A DNA stretch of 64,000 bases, from positions 62,001 through 126,000 of the forward strand of contig NZ_ML133566.1 of the NCBI RefSeq assembly GCF_003985125.1, given 5' to 3'. The DNA is from Rhizobium phaseoli. GTDB lineage: Bacteria; Pseudomonadota; Alphaproteobacteria; Rhizobiales; Rhizobiaceae. Made by a program: the position numbers and the translations under genes. Numbering within the stretch: position 1 is the stretch's first letter; the number at the start of each line of letters is the position of its first letter. This document shows, piece after piece, positions 17,634 to 27,503 of the stretch. The notes below the pieces were generated by a model, which ran no database searches, was not told the DNA's origin, and saw only the letters and a program-made list of their open reading frames with translations.

Positions 17634-19997
17634 CTACTCGCGCACGACATATGTGTGGAATTGGATCCGCCCCTCGATCCTTTCCTGGAACACGCCCTGG
17701 ACTTCGTAATTGAACCCCGGAAACCGGTTGAACGACTCTTCGAAGGCCAGGAAATAATCCCGCATCGGGCGTGCCCTCTCGTCCCAGCGCTCGCCGGGAA
17801 CGATCACGCCGATCCCCGGCGGATAGATCAGCGCCAGCGTTGCCGAAATACGGCCGGCAGCCTGGGTCAGCGGCACGTAGTCGACATTGTTGGCGACCAG
17901 CGCTTCGTAGGCCTGCTTGGGAGCGATGGCCGGTTCCGGGAAGCTCTCGGAGCGGAAGCAGAGGCGCTGCAACTCCTTCACGCCAGCATCGCGATAGAAG
18001 GAGTGCATCTCATGGCAGACCTGACGGACTGTATAACCGGCATAGCGCTCGCGATTGGCCGCATAGACGGTCGGCAGCACTTCCTGCAGCGGCGCGTCTC
18101 GGTCCCAGAGATTTTTGAATTTGACCAGCTTGGCGACGAGCGTGTTCAGCTTGCTCTCATCCTCGGCCGGGGTCAGCAGGAACAGGAGACTGTTCAAGTC
18201 GCATTTTTCCGCCACCACCCGCTGCTCGCGCAGATAGTTGGCGACGACAGTCGCCGGGATGCCGAAGTCGCGATAGCCGCCGGTCTTGCGGTCGATGCCG
18301 GGTGTCAGTATTGCAAGCTTGTTGGGGTCGACCATGGTGTAACCTGGTGCATACCCGGCATAGCCGTGCCACTTTGCCTGCGGATCGAACTGCCAGCATT
18401 GCTGCTCGCGTTTGAGCACATCCGTCGGGATATCCTCCCACCGCACGCCTTCGAGGTCGTTGGTATTTTTGGAGCCCGAAACGGTGACCTTGTCCGGCAC
18501 GAACGGATCGAAGAACCACTGTTCTTCGGAGCTTGCGGCATTGGACTCGTAGTGCTGAACGAAACCGCGCAACTTCTTGCGCACCTCGATCCCGAGTTCG
18601 ATGCAGCGGTCCCAGAGCATCTCGCCGGCCTTGCCCTCATGCACTTTGGCATTGACATCGAGCGAGGCGAACAGCGGATAGAAGGGAGAGGTCGAGACAT
18701 GCATCAGCAGCGATTCATTGAAGCGCTTGTGTTCGACGAACCGGCGCTGGCCGCTGATATGGTCGTCCCGCTTGTGGATCTGCGACGCCTGGGAAAAGCC
18801 GGCGCCCTGCTTGTGCACCGACTGGGTTGAAAACAGGCCCGGCATGTCGGCCCGCAGGTCCTTGAGACGCATCGGGCTGTGGCCTTCGAAGAGCGGGTGG
18901 AAGGCATTGTAGCCGATCCAGGCCTCGTCCCAGAGGACGTAGTCGCAGAGATGGCCGATCTTTTCCATGACCTGGCCGACATTATAAATCGTGCCGTCAT
19001 AGGTCGCGAGTTGGATGCAGGCGAGACGGAAGGGCCGATCTGCCTTTGCACGGCTCTTGTCGGCGACGAGCGGATGTTCCTCGATCTTTCGCCGCAGCCA
19101 GCTTTCATCCCACGCCGCCCAGTCCACCGCGCCGATCATGCCGAAAGAATTGCGGGCGGTCGGCAGATAGATCGGGATGGCGCCGGCCTGAACGAGAGCG
19201 CCCTGATGCAGGGATTTATGGTTGTTGCGGTCGAAGAGCACGAGATCGCCGCTGTGCAGCACCGCATTGGCAACCACCTTGTTGGAGGTGCTTGTTCCGT
19301 TGAGGATGAAATAGGTGCGGTCCGCACCGAAGATGCGCGCCGCCTGTTTCTGGGCTTCGACGGCTGGACCTTCGTGGATCAGCAAGTCTCCGAGATCGAC
19401 ATCCGCGTTGCAGAGGTCGTTGCGGAAAATGCTCTCGCCGAAATATTTGAAGAACAGCTGGCCGGCCGGCGACTTCCGATAGAACTGGCCGCCCTGATGC
19501 CCGGGGCAATCGAAGGCGATATTCGCCTCGCCGTCATAGGCCATCATGCCGCCGAAGAATGGCGGCAGCAGTGACTTGCCGTAATTGACCGCGCTGGAGA
19601 CGATCTGCTTGGCATAGAAGGTCGGCGTCTGCTGGCCGAGGTAAACGAAGCCGTCGACCTCGCCGGCCATTTCGACGACGTCCATATGCTTGATGGTCAG
19701 CGTATCGGCCATTGCCCAAATCGGTGTACGAAAGCCGATATCCCTGACCGAGCGAAGGAAGCTGCGCGCCGCCGACAGCTGGCCGCCCTCGACCGAGCCG
19801 ATATAGGCGCCGACATCGGCATCCTCTGAGACATCGGCGGAATAGTCGCCACGCAGTTCAACCTCGAAACCCTGGTCGATGATCTGTGACACCAGTGCCT
19901 GAGCCTGAGAGTTGTCGCGGTCGATGATCGCCACGATCTTCAGCATCTTGTGGAAGGGTATGGCGACCGTCGGAGACTTCACATCACGCGGGATCAT
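17634..19997 (-). CDS. speF: Inducible ornithine decarboxylase (SpeC/SpeF type)
   Basis: The 787-residue PLP enzyme has an N-terminal receiver-like wing domain (about 1-150), a fold-type I core and a C-terminal domain. Signatures shared with E. coli ornithine decarboxylases include FDCPGHQGG, RNDLCNADVDLGDLLIHEG, LFDRNNHKS, TYDGTIYNVGQVMEKIGHLCDY and the PLP lysine in TQSVHKQGAGFSQASQIHK. It converts ornithine to putrescine and CO2, consuming a proton. The long N-terminal domain marks the bacterial inducible type, unlike the short DAP/ODC-like enzymes of many alphaproteobacteria. Its ATG overlaps the stop of the preceding decarboxylase (ATGA). The product would be exported by PotE. Confidence 0.9.
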   Translation of the reverse strand: MIPRDVKSPTVAIPFHKMLKIVAIIDRDNSQAQALVSQIIDQGFEVELRGDYSADVSEDADVGAYIGSVEGGQLSAARSFLRSVRDIGFRTPIWAMADTLTIKHMDVVEMAGEVDGFVYLGQQTPTFYAKQIVSSAVNYGKSLLPPFFGGMMAYDGEANIAFDCPGHQGGQFYRKSPAGQLFFKYFGESIFRNDLCNADVDLGDLLIHEGPAVEAQKQAARIFGADRTYFILNGTSTSNKVVANAVLHSGDLVLFDRNNHKSLHQGALVQAGAIPIYLPTARNSFGMIGAVDWAAWDESWLRRKIEEHPLVADKSRAKADRPFRLACIQLATYDGTIYNVGQVMEKIGHLCDYVLWDEAWIGYNAFHPLFEGHSPMRLKDLRADMPGLFSTQSVHKQGAGFSQASQIHKRDDHISGQRRFVEHKRFNESLLMHVSTSPFYPLFASLDVNAKVHEGKAGEMLWDRCIELGIEVRKKLRGFVQHYESNAASSEEQWFFDPFVPDKVTVSGSKNTNDLEGVRWEDIPTDVLKREQQCWQFDPQAKWHGYAGYAPGYTMVDPNKLAILTPGIDRKTGGYRDFGIPATVVANYLREQRVVAEKCDLNSLLFLLTPAEDESKLNTLVAKLVKFKNLWDRDAPLQEVLPTVYAANRERYAGYTVRQVCHEMHSFYRDAGVKELQRLCFRSESFPEPAIAPKQAYEALVANNVDYVPLTQAAGRISATLALIYPPGIGVIVPGERWDERARPMRDYFLAFEESFNRFPGFNYEVQGVFQERIEGRIQFHTYVVRE

Positions 19998-22255
19998 TCC
20001 TGCTCCTCCCCTGCAATGCAATCGACGAGGTAGCGGCGTCCGCCATGACAGGAGGCGAAGCGAAGGCCGTGTATATCCGTTTCGAAACCGGGAAATTTGC
20101 TGTCGAAGTCACGCGCATAGAGCAGGTAGTCCTGGATGGACTTCGTTGATTGCGTGATCCGCTCGCCCGGCATGATCAGCGGGATGCCCGGCGGATAGGG
20201 AACGATCATCACGGCGAGGATGCGGTTCATCAGATCGTCGATCTCGACGCTCTCGATCTTGCCCTTGACCAGCCGGTCATAGGCATCGGCGGGACGCAGT
20301 GCCATCTCAGGCAGCACCGTGTACATCTCGCGCTGCGCCTTCGGCACGTCGTCCTTGCGGTAAATCGCATGGATTTTTTCGCAGAGATCTCTCAATCCCA
20401 CGCCCGCATAGGCTTCCGGATGAGCTGCGGCCAGTGCCGGCAGCGCCCGTGTCAGCGGCGCATTGGCGTCATAGAGGTCCTTGAAATTGATGAGCTCGGT
20501 GACGAGCGTGCTCCACTTGCCGCGGGTAATGCCCATAGAGAAGAGAACAAGGAAGGAATAGAGGCCGGTCTTCTCGATTTCGATGCGCCGGGAGGAGAGG
20601 AACTTGGTGATGACGGCGGCCGGTATCCCGTGCTCATCCATCGCTCCGCTGGCCGACAGGCCCGGCGAAAGGATCGTGACCTTGATCGGATCGACCATGA
20701 CATGATTTTCGGCAAGGCCGGTAAAACCATGCCAGTCATCGCCCGGCTTCAGCACCCAGTCGGCATGGGTGTCGCTCGGCGTCTGCTCGGCAACCGTCGG
20801 CTCCCAGACGTCGAACCACCAGCTGCCCTCGGTCTGTCTTTTCACGCGGTTCATCGCCCGGCGGAAGCTGATCGCCTCATCGATCGTCTCCTGCACCAGC
20901 GACCGACCGGCCGGTTGCTCCATCATGGCAGCCGCGACATCGCAGGAGGCGATGATGCCGTATTGCGGCGAGGTCGAGGTGTGCATCATGAAGGCTTCGT
21001 TGAAGCGTGTGATGTCGAGCCGCTTAGTCTCGGCATGCTGGATGTGGATCATCGATGCCTGCGAAAGGGCGGCAAGCAGCTTGTGCGTCGAGTGCGTGGC
21101 AAAGGTAACGGCGTTTTGCGATCGTGCGGGCTGGTTCGACGAGATGCCGTGGAAGCCGTCGTAAAATTCGTGGAAGTTGGCGTAGGCATACCAGGCTTCA
21201 TCGAAATGCAGCACCTCGACCGCGTCGCCGAGCGAGGCCTTGATCGCATCGACATTGTAGCAAAGCCCGTCATAGGTCGAATTGGTGATGACCATCAGCC
21301 GGATCTTGCCGCTGGTCTGCCCCGCAAAGGGGCTCGCGGCAATCTTGCGGGCGATCGATTCAGGCGTGAACTGATCCTTCGAGATCGGACCGATAATACC
21401 GAGCCCATTGCGCGAAGGGATGAGATAGATCGGGGTGGCGCCCGTCATGATCAGCGAGTGCAGGATCGACTTATGGCAGTTGCGGTCGCAGAGCACGAGA
21501 TCACCGCGTCCGACCATGCCGTGCCAGACGATCTTGTTGGCCGTCGACGTGCCGCCGACGACGAACAGCGTCTCGTCGGTGCCGAAGATGCGGGCCGCAT
21601 TGCGCTCGCCCTCGGCGATCGGCCCGACATGATCCAGCAGCGAACCGATGCTGCCGACCGATACGGAGATGTCGGAGCGGAGCGTGTTTTCGCCGAAGAA
21701 CGTATAGAAGAGTTGGCCGACCGGGCTCTTGCGGAAGGCGACACCGCCGCCGTGGCCGGGCGTGTGCCAGGAATAGGCGCCCTCAAGCGTGTAGTCCATC
21801 AGCGCCTTGAACATCGGCGGCGGCAGCCGGTCGAGATAGTTGCGGGCGGCCTGCGCAATGGCACGCGCCATGAATTCCGCCGTATCCTCGAACAGCCGGA
21901 AGAAGGCGTTGGCGTGGCGCAGCACCGATGCCGGCACGTCTTCGGCGGTCGTATCGTCGCCGAAGAGAAAAATCGGCAGGCGGTCGTTCCTCTGCCGCTT
22001 TGCGGCCAGGACCTCTCCCAGCAGCTGCCAGCGCGTGGTCTTGTCCTCGGCTCCATCGACGGACACCAGCCAGCAGGATTCGGTGTTGAAGATATGCACG
22101 AGGCGCCGCGCATCCTCGTAGGAAACGCCGGAGACGATCCGGAAACCTTCCTTCTCGATTGCGGCCGCCAGATCGCGCATGCCGCGGCCGGCAGCGCTCT
22201 TGCCATCAAAATCCTCGTCGATAACCGCAATCGGAAATGCCATCTGGAATTCCAT
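19994..22255 (-). CDS. Basic amino acid decarboxylase (CadA/LdcC/AdiA type)
   Basis: The 753-residue PLP decarboxylase has a wing domain (1-135), core and C-terminal domain. Motifs include WHTPGHGGGVAFRKSPVGQ, GTSTANKIV, LCDRNCHKS, ITNSTYDGLCYNVD, the PLP lysine in THSTHKLLAALSQASM, and the end FPGFETDIHG. These are closer to lysine (CadA/LdcC) and arginine (AdiA) decarboxylases than to ornithine decarboxylase; sequence alone does not decide. A strong ribosome site (CCGGAGGAACGC) precedes the ATG. It is the first gene of the operon with speF, potE and the binding protein, downstream of a perfect Fnr/FixK box. If it acts on arginine it makes agmatine; on lysine, cadaverine. Confidence 0.88.
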   Translation of the reverse strand: MEFQMAFPIAVIDEDFDGKSAAGRGMRDLAAAIEKEGFRIVSGVSYEDARRLVHIFNTESCWLVSVDGAEDKTTRWQLLGEVLAAKRQRNDRLPIFLFGDDTTAEDVPASVLRHANAFFRLFEDTAEFMARAIAQAARNYLDRLPPPMFKALMDYTLEGAYSWHTPGHGGGVAFRKSPVGQLFYTFFGENTLRSDISVSVGSIGSLLDHVGPIAEGERNAARIFGTDETLFVVGGTSTANKIVWHGMVGRGDLVLCDRNCHKSILHSLIMTGATPIYLIPSRNGLGIIGPISKDQFTPESIARKIAASPFAGQTSGKIRLMVITNSTYDGLCYNVDAIKASLGDAVEVLHFDEAWYAYANFHEFYDGFHGISSNQPARSQNAVTFATHSTHKLLAALSQASMIHIQHAETKRLDITRFNEAFMMHTSTSPQYGIIASCDVAAAMMEQPAGRSLVQETIDEAISFRRAMNRVKRQTEGSWWFDVWEPTVAEQTPSDTHADWVLKPGDDWHGFTGLAENHVMVDPIKVTILSPGLSASGAMDEHGIPAAVITKFLSSRRIEIEKTGLYSFLVLFSMGITRGKWSTLVTELINFKDLYDANAPLTRALPALAAAHPEAYAGVGLRDLCEKIHAIYRKDDVPKAQREMYTVLPEMALRPADAYDRLVKGKIESVEIDDLMNRILAVMIVPYPPGIPLIMPGERITQSTKSIQDYLLYARDFDSKFPGFETDIHGLRFASCHGGRRYLVDCIAGEEQE

Positions 22256-22324
22256 GCGTTCCTCCGGAAATCGAGGGTCACAGGCCGTGGACGCTCTGCA
22301 GCGACGCGCATCTCAACTGAAGGG

Positions 22325-22366
22325 ATCGTACAGGACGGGTGGTGCTCCGTCGTTGATTGCAATCAA
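22325..22366 (-). promoter_or_regulatory. Fnr/FixK box and -10 of the decarboxylase operon
   Basis: TTGATTGCAATCAA at 22353-22366 is a perfect palindrome and exact match to the Fnr/FixK consensus TTGAT-N4-ATCAA. A leftward -10 candidate (TACGAT) lies at 22330-22325, placing the box centre about 41.5 bases before the expected start of transcription. That is the class II position at which Fnr/FixK proteins activate. The decarboxylase ATG lies about 70 bases further on. Low-oxygen induction is therefore expected. Confidence 0.82.
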
Positions 22367-22411
22367 TGTCGGGCAAAGCATTTCGATGTCAGCGGGAATG
22401 CCGACGCCGGC

Positions 22412-23341
22412 TTATTCCGCCCATTCCGCATCGGCCGTGAAGGCGATTGTCAGCCAGCGATTGGCGCTCTCATCTCCGATCGCATCGCCTATCTCGTCTC
22501 TGAGCGCGTCCCATTCCTCCACGGTCTTTGCCGGAAGTCCTTCCGGCACGATGAAGTAGAGTTCGATCTGCATGGCCCGGCCGACCCGGGCGACATAGGC
22601 GCGATGCGAGAGGAAGCCGAGGCGGCGAACCGTTTCCGAAGCGATGCGATCGACATGCTCCTGGAGATCGACAGGCGCGATCAGCAAGATTTCGGTCAAC
22701 GCCTTCCACACGGTGCCGATCGGAAGTGGGATCATGACCAGGCAGACCAGCGCCAGAACCGCGGGGTCCATATAGCCGGCGACCCAAGCGGCCGGCGTCG
22801 CCTGCACGGCCATGCCGATCAGAAATGCAATCAGCAGGGCAAGCGCGATGCCGCCGGACATGATCCAGGCCTTGATGTCGAGCGAAATGAAATCGGATTT
22901 GATGTGGGCGTTCAGTCGGATGCCGAGAAAGGCCATGACGGCGCAGACAAGCAGGATCGCTGCGGAATAAGCCACCGCCATGCCGAATCGCAATTCATGG
23001 CCGCCGCTGAGGATGCTGATGATCGCGCTGATCAGCGCATAGACGGCAACAGTCATCAGCAGGCAGCCATTGAGCATCAGCACGATCGGCTCCAGATGCC
23101 AGAAGCCCATGGTAAAACGGTTTCGAATCCTGCCGGATCGGGCGTCGCGCTGCGTCGATTGTATGATCAGGCTGGAAACCCAGAGCGCCAAGCCGGTCAT
23201 GGCCGCGTCGGCCAGCGAATATACGCCGTCGAAAGCGATAGAGAACGATCCGGAAAGAATGCCGAAAACCACGCCGAGCGTAGCGACCACCACCGTCGCC
23301 GCGATCGAGATCCTGAGAAATCCCTGCTCGCCCAACCTCAT
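22412..23341 (-). CDS. Cation diffusion facilitator (CDF) family efflux protein
   Basis: The 309-residue protein has six membrane segments and a C-terminal cytoplasmic domain. TM2 shows SIAFDGVYSLADAAMTGLAL, the CDF position where metal-binding His/Asp residues lie (D..YSLAD). The second site in TM5 reads SDFISLDIKAW, with Asp residues but not the usual HxxxD. This pattern is of the iron/manganese-like or unusual CDF subgroup rather than ZntB/CzcD zinc exporters. ATG 23341 follows GGAGG; the ATG at 23365 has no ribosome site. It is on the strand of the decarboxylase operon, but the box at 22353 lies after it, so it is a separate unit. Confidence 0.82.
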   Translation of the reverse strand: MRLGEQGFLRISIAATVVVATLGVVFGILSGSFSIAFDGVYSLADAAMTGLALWVSSLIIQSTQRDARSGRIRNRFTMGFWHLEPIVLMLNGCLLMTVAVYALISAIISILSGGHELRFGMAVAYSAAILLVCAVMAFLGIRLNAHIKSDFISLDIKAWIMSGGIALALLIAFLIGMAVQATPAAWVAGYMDPAVLALVCLVMIPLPIGTVWKALTEILLIAPVDLQEHVDRIASETVRRLGFLSHRAYVARVGRAMQIELYFIVPEGLPAKTVEEWDALRDEIGDAIGDESANRWLTIAFTADAEWAE

Positions 23342-23532
23342 TGCCCCGCCTCCGACACCCTTCATTGCAATTGTTTTATTCTGATCGTGAAGGTGAGACG
23401 AGATGTGAATGGGTAGGCCTGCGTTTCATCTTTTGCCGGCCGCGGTCGTCCATCCTGTCGGGCGACTATCGCTATCGGGAGGGCAGGTCTCGCGGCCTGC
23501 CTCAACTGAAATCTATGCGGCGCTGTGACCGG

Positions 23533-23892
23533 TCATTTCGTATAGAAGGTCATGTTGCCGTTGCGTGCCCGCGAGACCCATTCGATGTCGTTCGCGGTGA
23601 GCTTTTTGGTTTTGAGTTGGGCGGTAAGCCATTTGTTTGCGCGGATCGCATCCCTGATGGCTTTGACGTGCTCCTCGCTTCCCTGTGTCGGGTGTGCGCC
23701 GGTCTCAGAAAAATCTGCTGTCCTATAGCTGACGATCGTGAATCGTCTGTCGTGATAGGTTCGTACCGCGTCAGGCAGATTCTCGCTCCAATTCATTCTG
23801 CGATATTCGCGTCTCGTCTGCTGCGCGTCGACCGGGACAATTCCGGCGACGGCAGTGATTGCGGCAAGTCCAATGATCATGGCCATCTTCAT
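23533..23892 (-). CDS. Small exported protein under a putative Fnr box
   Basis: The 119-residue protein has a clear signal peptide (MKMAMIIGLAAITAVAGI, cleavage after VDA). The mature part (about 95 residues) is basic, with an NWSENLPDAVRTYHDRRF segment and a C-terminal half (HVKAIRDAIRANKWLTAQLKTKKL) resembling small BON/PepSY-like periplasmic proteins of rhizobia; I cannot name the family. AGGAG precedes ATG 23892. An Fnr/FixK-like box with class II spacing lies upstream. It is probably periplasmic. Confidence 0.72.
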   Translation of the reverse strand: MKMAMIIGLAAITAVAGIVPVDAQQTRREYRRMNWSENLPDAVRTYHDRRFTIVSYRTADFSETGAHPTQGSEEHVKAIRDAIRANKWLTAQLKTKKLTANDIEWVSRARNGNMTFYTK

Positions 23893-23931
23893 CGCACTAA
23901 CTCCTGAGAACAGAATGATGTTCGGTTGTGG

Positions 23932-23973
23932 AGGATAGCTTACGCAGCGGCGCCAGGCATTGAGTACAATCAA
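23932..23973 (-). promoter_or_regulatory. Fnr/FixK-like box and -10 for the small exported protein gene
   Basis: TTGAGTACAATCAA at 23960-23973 matches TTGAT-N4-ATCAA with one mismatch. A leftward -10-like TATCCT at 23937-23932 puts the box about 41.5 bases before the expected transcription start. The rightward gene (24157) has no -10 at the matching distance, so the box most likely serves the leftward gene. Confidence 0.65.
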
Positions 23974-24156
23974 TGCCGTTCAAACAAGAGGGACACTGCC
24001 GCCCGCTCGCGCGCGCTGCCGCTAATGCCGAAAAGACTGTCGCCACTACGCATTGAACCGGATTGCGGCATCCATTCTTTGGGAGGAAAATCGCGTCCGG
24101 GAATGGAAGTTCGAGCCGAAATCGGCATCGAGAAGGGCGTCTCCGGGGAGGGCACC

Positions 24157-25512
24157 ATGACAACGTCGCCAAATGGCAAGAGTCTGGGACTTGCCGCTTG
24201 CACCGCCATCGTCGTCGGAAACATGGTGGGCTCGGGCTTTTATCTTTCGCCGGCCGCGGTCGCACCCTACGGCAATCTGGCGATCATCGTCTGGATCGTC
24301 ATGGGCGCCGGCGCGATCTGTCTCGGCCTGACCTTCGCGCGCCTGGCGCGCCTCGTGCCCGCGGTCGGCGGCCCCTACGCCTATACAAGGCTCGCTTATG
24401 GCGATTTTGCCGGCTTCCTGATCGCCTGGGGCTACTGGATTTCCATCTGGACATCGCTGCCCGTCATCGCAATCGCCTTTGCCGGCGTGATGGTCGATCT
24501 CTTCCCCGCCCTCGGCAATCGTTTCGCCGCGACCGTGCTGACGCTCGGCGTGATCTGGGCGATCGTCCTCGTCAATCTTCGTGGCGTGCACGCGGCGGGC
24601 GTCTTCGCTCAGGTCACCACCTATGCCAAGCTGCTCCCCTTCGGCGCCGTCGCCATTATCGGTCTTCTCTTCATCGACACGTCGCATTTCTCCGAATTCA
24701 ACCCGAGCGGACAATCGCTGCTGCAGTCGGTCGCAACCCTGGCGCCGTTGACGATGTTCGCCTATCTGGGGCTGGAATCGGCGACCGTACCCGCAGGCGA
24801 TGTCGAAAACGCCGAGCGCACCATCCCCCGCTCGACCGTGCTTGGGATCTCGATCGCCGCCGCCCTCTACGTTCTGGGCACCATTGTCGTGATGGGCCTT
24901 CTGCCGCGCGACCAGCTGGTTCACTCGGTTGCGCCATTCTCCCAGGCCGCGGCGATCATGTGGGGCCGTCCCGGCGAGCTGGCGATCTCGATTGCCGTGC
25001 TGCTCTCCTCGATCGGTGCTCTCAACGGCTGGACCTTGCTGATGGGGCAGGTTCCGATGGCGGCGGCCCGCGACGGCCTGTTTCCGCCGCTTTTTGCCCG
25101 ACTCTCCCCGCGCGGCGTGCCGGCATGGGGCATGATCATCTCAGCCTCGTTTGCAACGCTTTTGGTGCTCGTCCAGGCGATCGGCTCCGAGGGTTTCGCC
25201 GCCGTCTACCGGCTGATGGTCGGGCTGAGCACCATGGCTGCCGTCATTCCCTATGCCTTCTGCTCGCTTGCCGGAAGCCTCGTTGCGGGAGTGACCCATG
25301 GGCGAATGCCACGGGTGAGCGCCATCGAACTCATCGCCTTCATCTTCGCAATCTTCACCCTTTACGGCTCCGGCGCCGAACCGGTGCTCTACGGCCTCGT
25401 GCTATTGATGCTCGGAATACCCGTCTATGTCTGGCAGAGGCGAAATGGTGCTGAAGTGACCGCCAAGGAAACGGCATCGGCTGCACCAAGGCAGCCGGCC
25501 GTCTCCGGATAA
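24157..25512 (+). CDS. APC-family basic amino acid permease (AdiC/ArcD-like)
   Basis: The 451-residue protein has about 12 membrane segments and the APA family start VVGNMVGSGFYLSPAAVAPYG, where AdiC and PotE carry their substrate-binding GSG motif. Further matches to AdiC are MFAYLGLESATVPAGDVENAERTIPRSTVLG and GALNGWTLLMGQVPMAAARDGLFPPLF. It likely exchanges arginine for ornithine, agmatine or another product. It converges with arcC (12 bases between stops) and lies beside arcABC. ATG 24157 has a GGGGAGG ribosome site; the upstream frame to 23926 looks non-coding. Confidence 0.87.
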   Translation: MTTSPNGKSLGLAACTAIVVGNMVGSGFYLSPAAVAPYGNLAIIVWIVMGAGAICLGLTFARLARLVPAVGGPYAYTRLAYGDFAGFLIAWGYWISIWTSLPVIAIAFAGVMVDLFPALGNRFAATVLTLGVIWAIVLVNLRGVHAAGVFAQVTTYAKLLPFGAVAIIGLLFIDTSHFSEFNPSGQSLLQSVATLAPLTMFAYLGLESATVPAGDVENAERTIPRSTVLGISIAAALYVLGTIVVMGLLPRDQLVHSVAPFSQAAAIMWGRPGELAISIAVLLSSIGALNGWTLLMGQVPMAAARDGLFPPLFARLSPRGVPAWGMIISASFATLLVLVQAIGSEGFAAVYRLMVGLSTMAAVIPYAFCSLAGSLVAGVTHGRMPRVSAIELIAFIFAIFTLYGSGAEPVLYGLVLLMLGIPVYVWQRRNGAEVTAKETASAAPRQPAVSG

Positions 25513-25524
25513 GGTCATGAAAGC

Positions 25525-26460
25525 TTAGTGCCAGCTCAGCGCGGCAAAACCGCCATTGATGATCGTCCCGCGTTCTCCCCGCACCAATCCGGCAATATCG
25601 GCTAGAGATCCGATGGCCGCGGTCCTGTTGCCGCTGCGCGCAAAATGGCAGGCGGCATCGACCTTCGGACCCATCGAGCCCGCCGGGAAGGAAAACTGCG
25701 TGAGGTCGTCGGGGCGTGCCCGATGTATAGCCTTCTGGGACGGCTTGCCCCAATCGAGGCACACGGCTTCGGCATCCGTCGCCATGATCAGCAGATCGGC
25801 ATTCAGCTCGCGCGCCAAAAGCTCGGAGCACAGGTCCTTGTCGATCACCGCTTCGACACCGACCAGCTTTCGGTTGGCGCCCTTCTCGTACATCGTCGGA
25901 ATGCCGCCGCCGCCGGCACAGATGACGATCGTGCGCTGTTCCAGGAGCCAGCGGACCGGGCGGATTTCGAAGATCCGCTTCGGCACCGGGGAGGCAACGA
26001 CGCGCCGCCATTTTTCGCCGTCCTGTTTGAACACCCAGCCCTTTTCGGTGCGGATCCGGTCCGCTTCGGCCTGGTCGTAGACCGGGCCGACGAATTTAGT
26101 GGGATTTTGGAAGCCGGGATCGTCCGCGTCGACTTCCACCATCGTGAGCAAGGTCGCCAGGGGCTGCTCGAACGGCAGGAGATTGCCGAGCTCCTGCTCC
26201 AGCATATAACCGATCATGCCTTCGGTTTCGGCGCCGAGCACATCGAGCGGATAGGCTTCCTCAGGCTTGTAGGCTGCGCCCTGAAGGGCAAGCAGGCCGA
26301 CCTGCGGCCCGTTGCCATGGGTTATGACGATTTCATGCTCGGCCGCCAAAGGCGCGATCGCCTGCGCGGCGATGCGCGCATTGCGTCTCTGAGTATCGGC
26401 GGTCATCGCTTCCCCGCGCCGGAGAAGCGCATTGCCGCCAAGCGCTATGACCACACGCAT
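25525..26460 (-). CDS. arcC: Carbamate kinase
   Basis: The 311-residue amino acid kinase family protein shows [17 protein letters not shown] at its start, [36 protein letters not shown] and a C-terminal [11 protein letters not shown]. It converts carbamoyl phosphate and ADP to ATP, CO2 and ammonia, the energy-yielding step of the arginine deiminase pathway. The ATG lies one base after the arcB stop, with GGGAG seven bases upstream. It is the last gene of arcABC. Confidence 0.95.
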   Translation of the reverse strand: MRVVIALGGNALLRRGEAMTADTQRRNARIAAQAIAPLAAEHEIVITHGNGPQVGLLALQGAAYKPEEAYPLDVLGAETEGMIGYMLEQELGNLLPFEQPLATLLTMVEVDADDPGFQNPTKFVGPVYDQAEADRIRTEKGWVFKQDGEKWRRVVASPVPKRIFEIRPVRWLLEQRTIVICAGGGGIPTMYEKGANRKLVGVEAVIDKDLCSELLARELNADLLIMATDAEAVCLDWGKPSQKAIHRARPDDLTQFSFPAGSMGPKVDAACHFARSGNRTAAIGSLADIAGLVRGERGTIINGGFAALSWH

Positions 26461-26461
26461 G

Positions 26462-27466
26462 CTAATCTCCCAAGGTGGCGACAAGCAGCGCCTTGATCGT
26501 ATGCAGACGGTTCTCCGCCTGCTCGAAGGCGACGTTGGCCTCGGACTCGAAGACGTCGTTGGTGACTTCAAGCCCATTGTCCATGCCGTAATCTTCAGCG
26601 ATCTGCTTGCCGAGCGTGGTTTCGGTGTCGTGAAAAGCCGGCAGGCAATGCATGAACTTGGTCTGCGGATTGCCGGTCGCTTTCATCAGGTCCTGGTTGA
26701 CCTGATAGGGGGTGAGCAGCTTGATACGTTCGCGCCAGACCTCCTTCGGCTCGCCCATCGAGACCCAGACATCGGTGTGAATGAAATCGACGTCCTTGAC
26801 CGCTTCCCTGGGATCCTCGGTGACCAGCAGGCGCGCGCCCGAGGCCTGCTGCAAATCCTTGGCGATCTTCATGTATTCTTCTGAGGGCCACAGCGATCTC
26901 GGCCCGCAGATGCGCACATCCATGCCGAGCAGGCAGCCGACGATCAGCAGCGAATGTCCCATATTCGAGCGGGTGTCGCCGACATAGGCATATTTGATCT
27001 CAGCAATCGGCTTGTCGCTATGTTCGCGCATGGTCATGACGTCGGCGATCATCTGCGTCGGATGATATTCGTCCGTCAGTCCGTTATAGACGGGCACCCC
27101 GGCGTATTTTGCCAGCGTCTCCACGCCTTTCTGCGCAGAGCCGCGATATTCGATCGCATCATACATGCGCCCCAGCACCCGCGCCGTGTCCTTGAAGGAT
27201 TCCTTGTGGCCGATCTGCGAGCCGGAGGGATCGAGATAGGTCACGTTGGCGCCTTGGTCCGAGCAGGCGACCTCGAAGGCGCATCTCGTTCGCGTCGAGG
27301 TCTTCTCGAAGATCAGGCAAATTTCCTTGCCTTTCAGATGCTCCTGTTCGGTGCGGGCGTATTTGGCCCGCTTCAGATCGCGAGCGAGGTCGAGGAGGTA
27401 ACGGAATTCCCGCGGCGTATAGTCCTGCACGGTCAGAAGCGATCGATTGCGCAGATTGAAGCTCAT
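26462..27466 (-). CDS. arcB: Catabolic ornithine carbamoyltransferase
   Basis: The 334-residue enzyme has the carbamoyl-phosphate motif STRTRCAF (residues about 55-62), EYHPTQ, and the ornithine loop HCLPAFHD. It splits citrulline with phosphate into ornithine and carbamoyl phosphate. Length (334) and context between arcA and arcC mark the catabolic type rather than anabolic ArgF (about 305). There are 37 bases between the arcA stop and this ATG. Confidence 0.95.
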   Translation of the reverse strand: MSFNLRNRSLLTVQDYTPREFRYLLDLARDLKRAKYARTEQEHLKGKEICLIFEKTSTRTRCAFEVACSDQGANVTYLDPSGSQIGHKESFKDTARVLGRMYDAIEYRGSAQKGVETLAKYAGVPVYNGLTDEYHPTQMIADVMTMREHSDKPIAEIKYAYVGDTRSNMGHSLLIVGCLLGMDVRICGPRSLWPSEEYMKIAKDLQQASGARLLVTEDPREAVKDVDFIHTDVWVSMGEPKEVWRERIKLLTPYQVNQDLMKATGNPQTKFMHCLPAFHDTETTLGKQIAEDYGMDNGLEVTNDVFESEANVAFEQAENRLHTIKALLVATLGD

Positions 27467-27503
27467 GGTCTTGCTCCGTCGGTCTGGTTCATGGTGTGAA
27501 ACG

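Noticed and set aside
20150..23416. 1088-codon open frame on the plus strand
   Set aside because: It is antisense to the decarboxylase and CDF genes, is arginine- and histidine-rich, and has no domain. It is the shadow of GC-rich codons.
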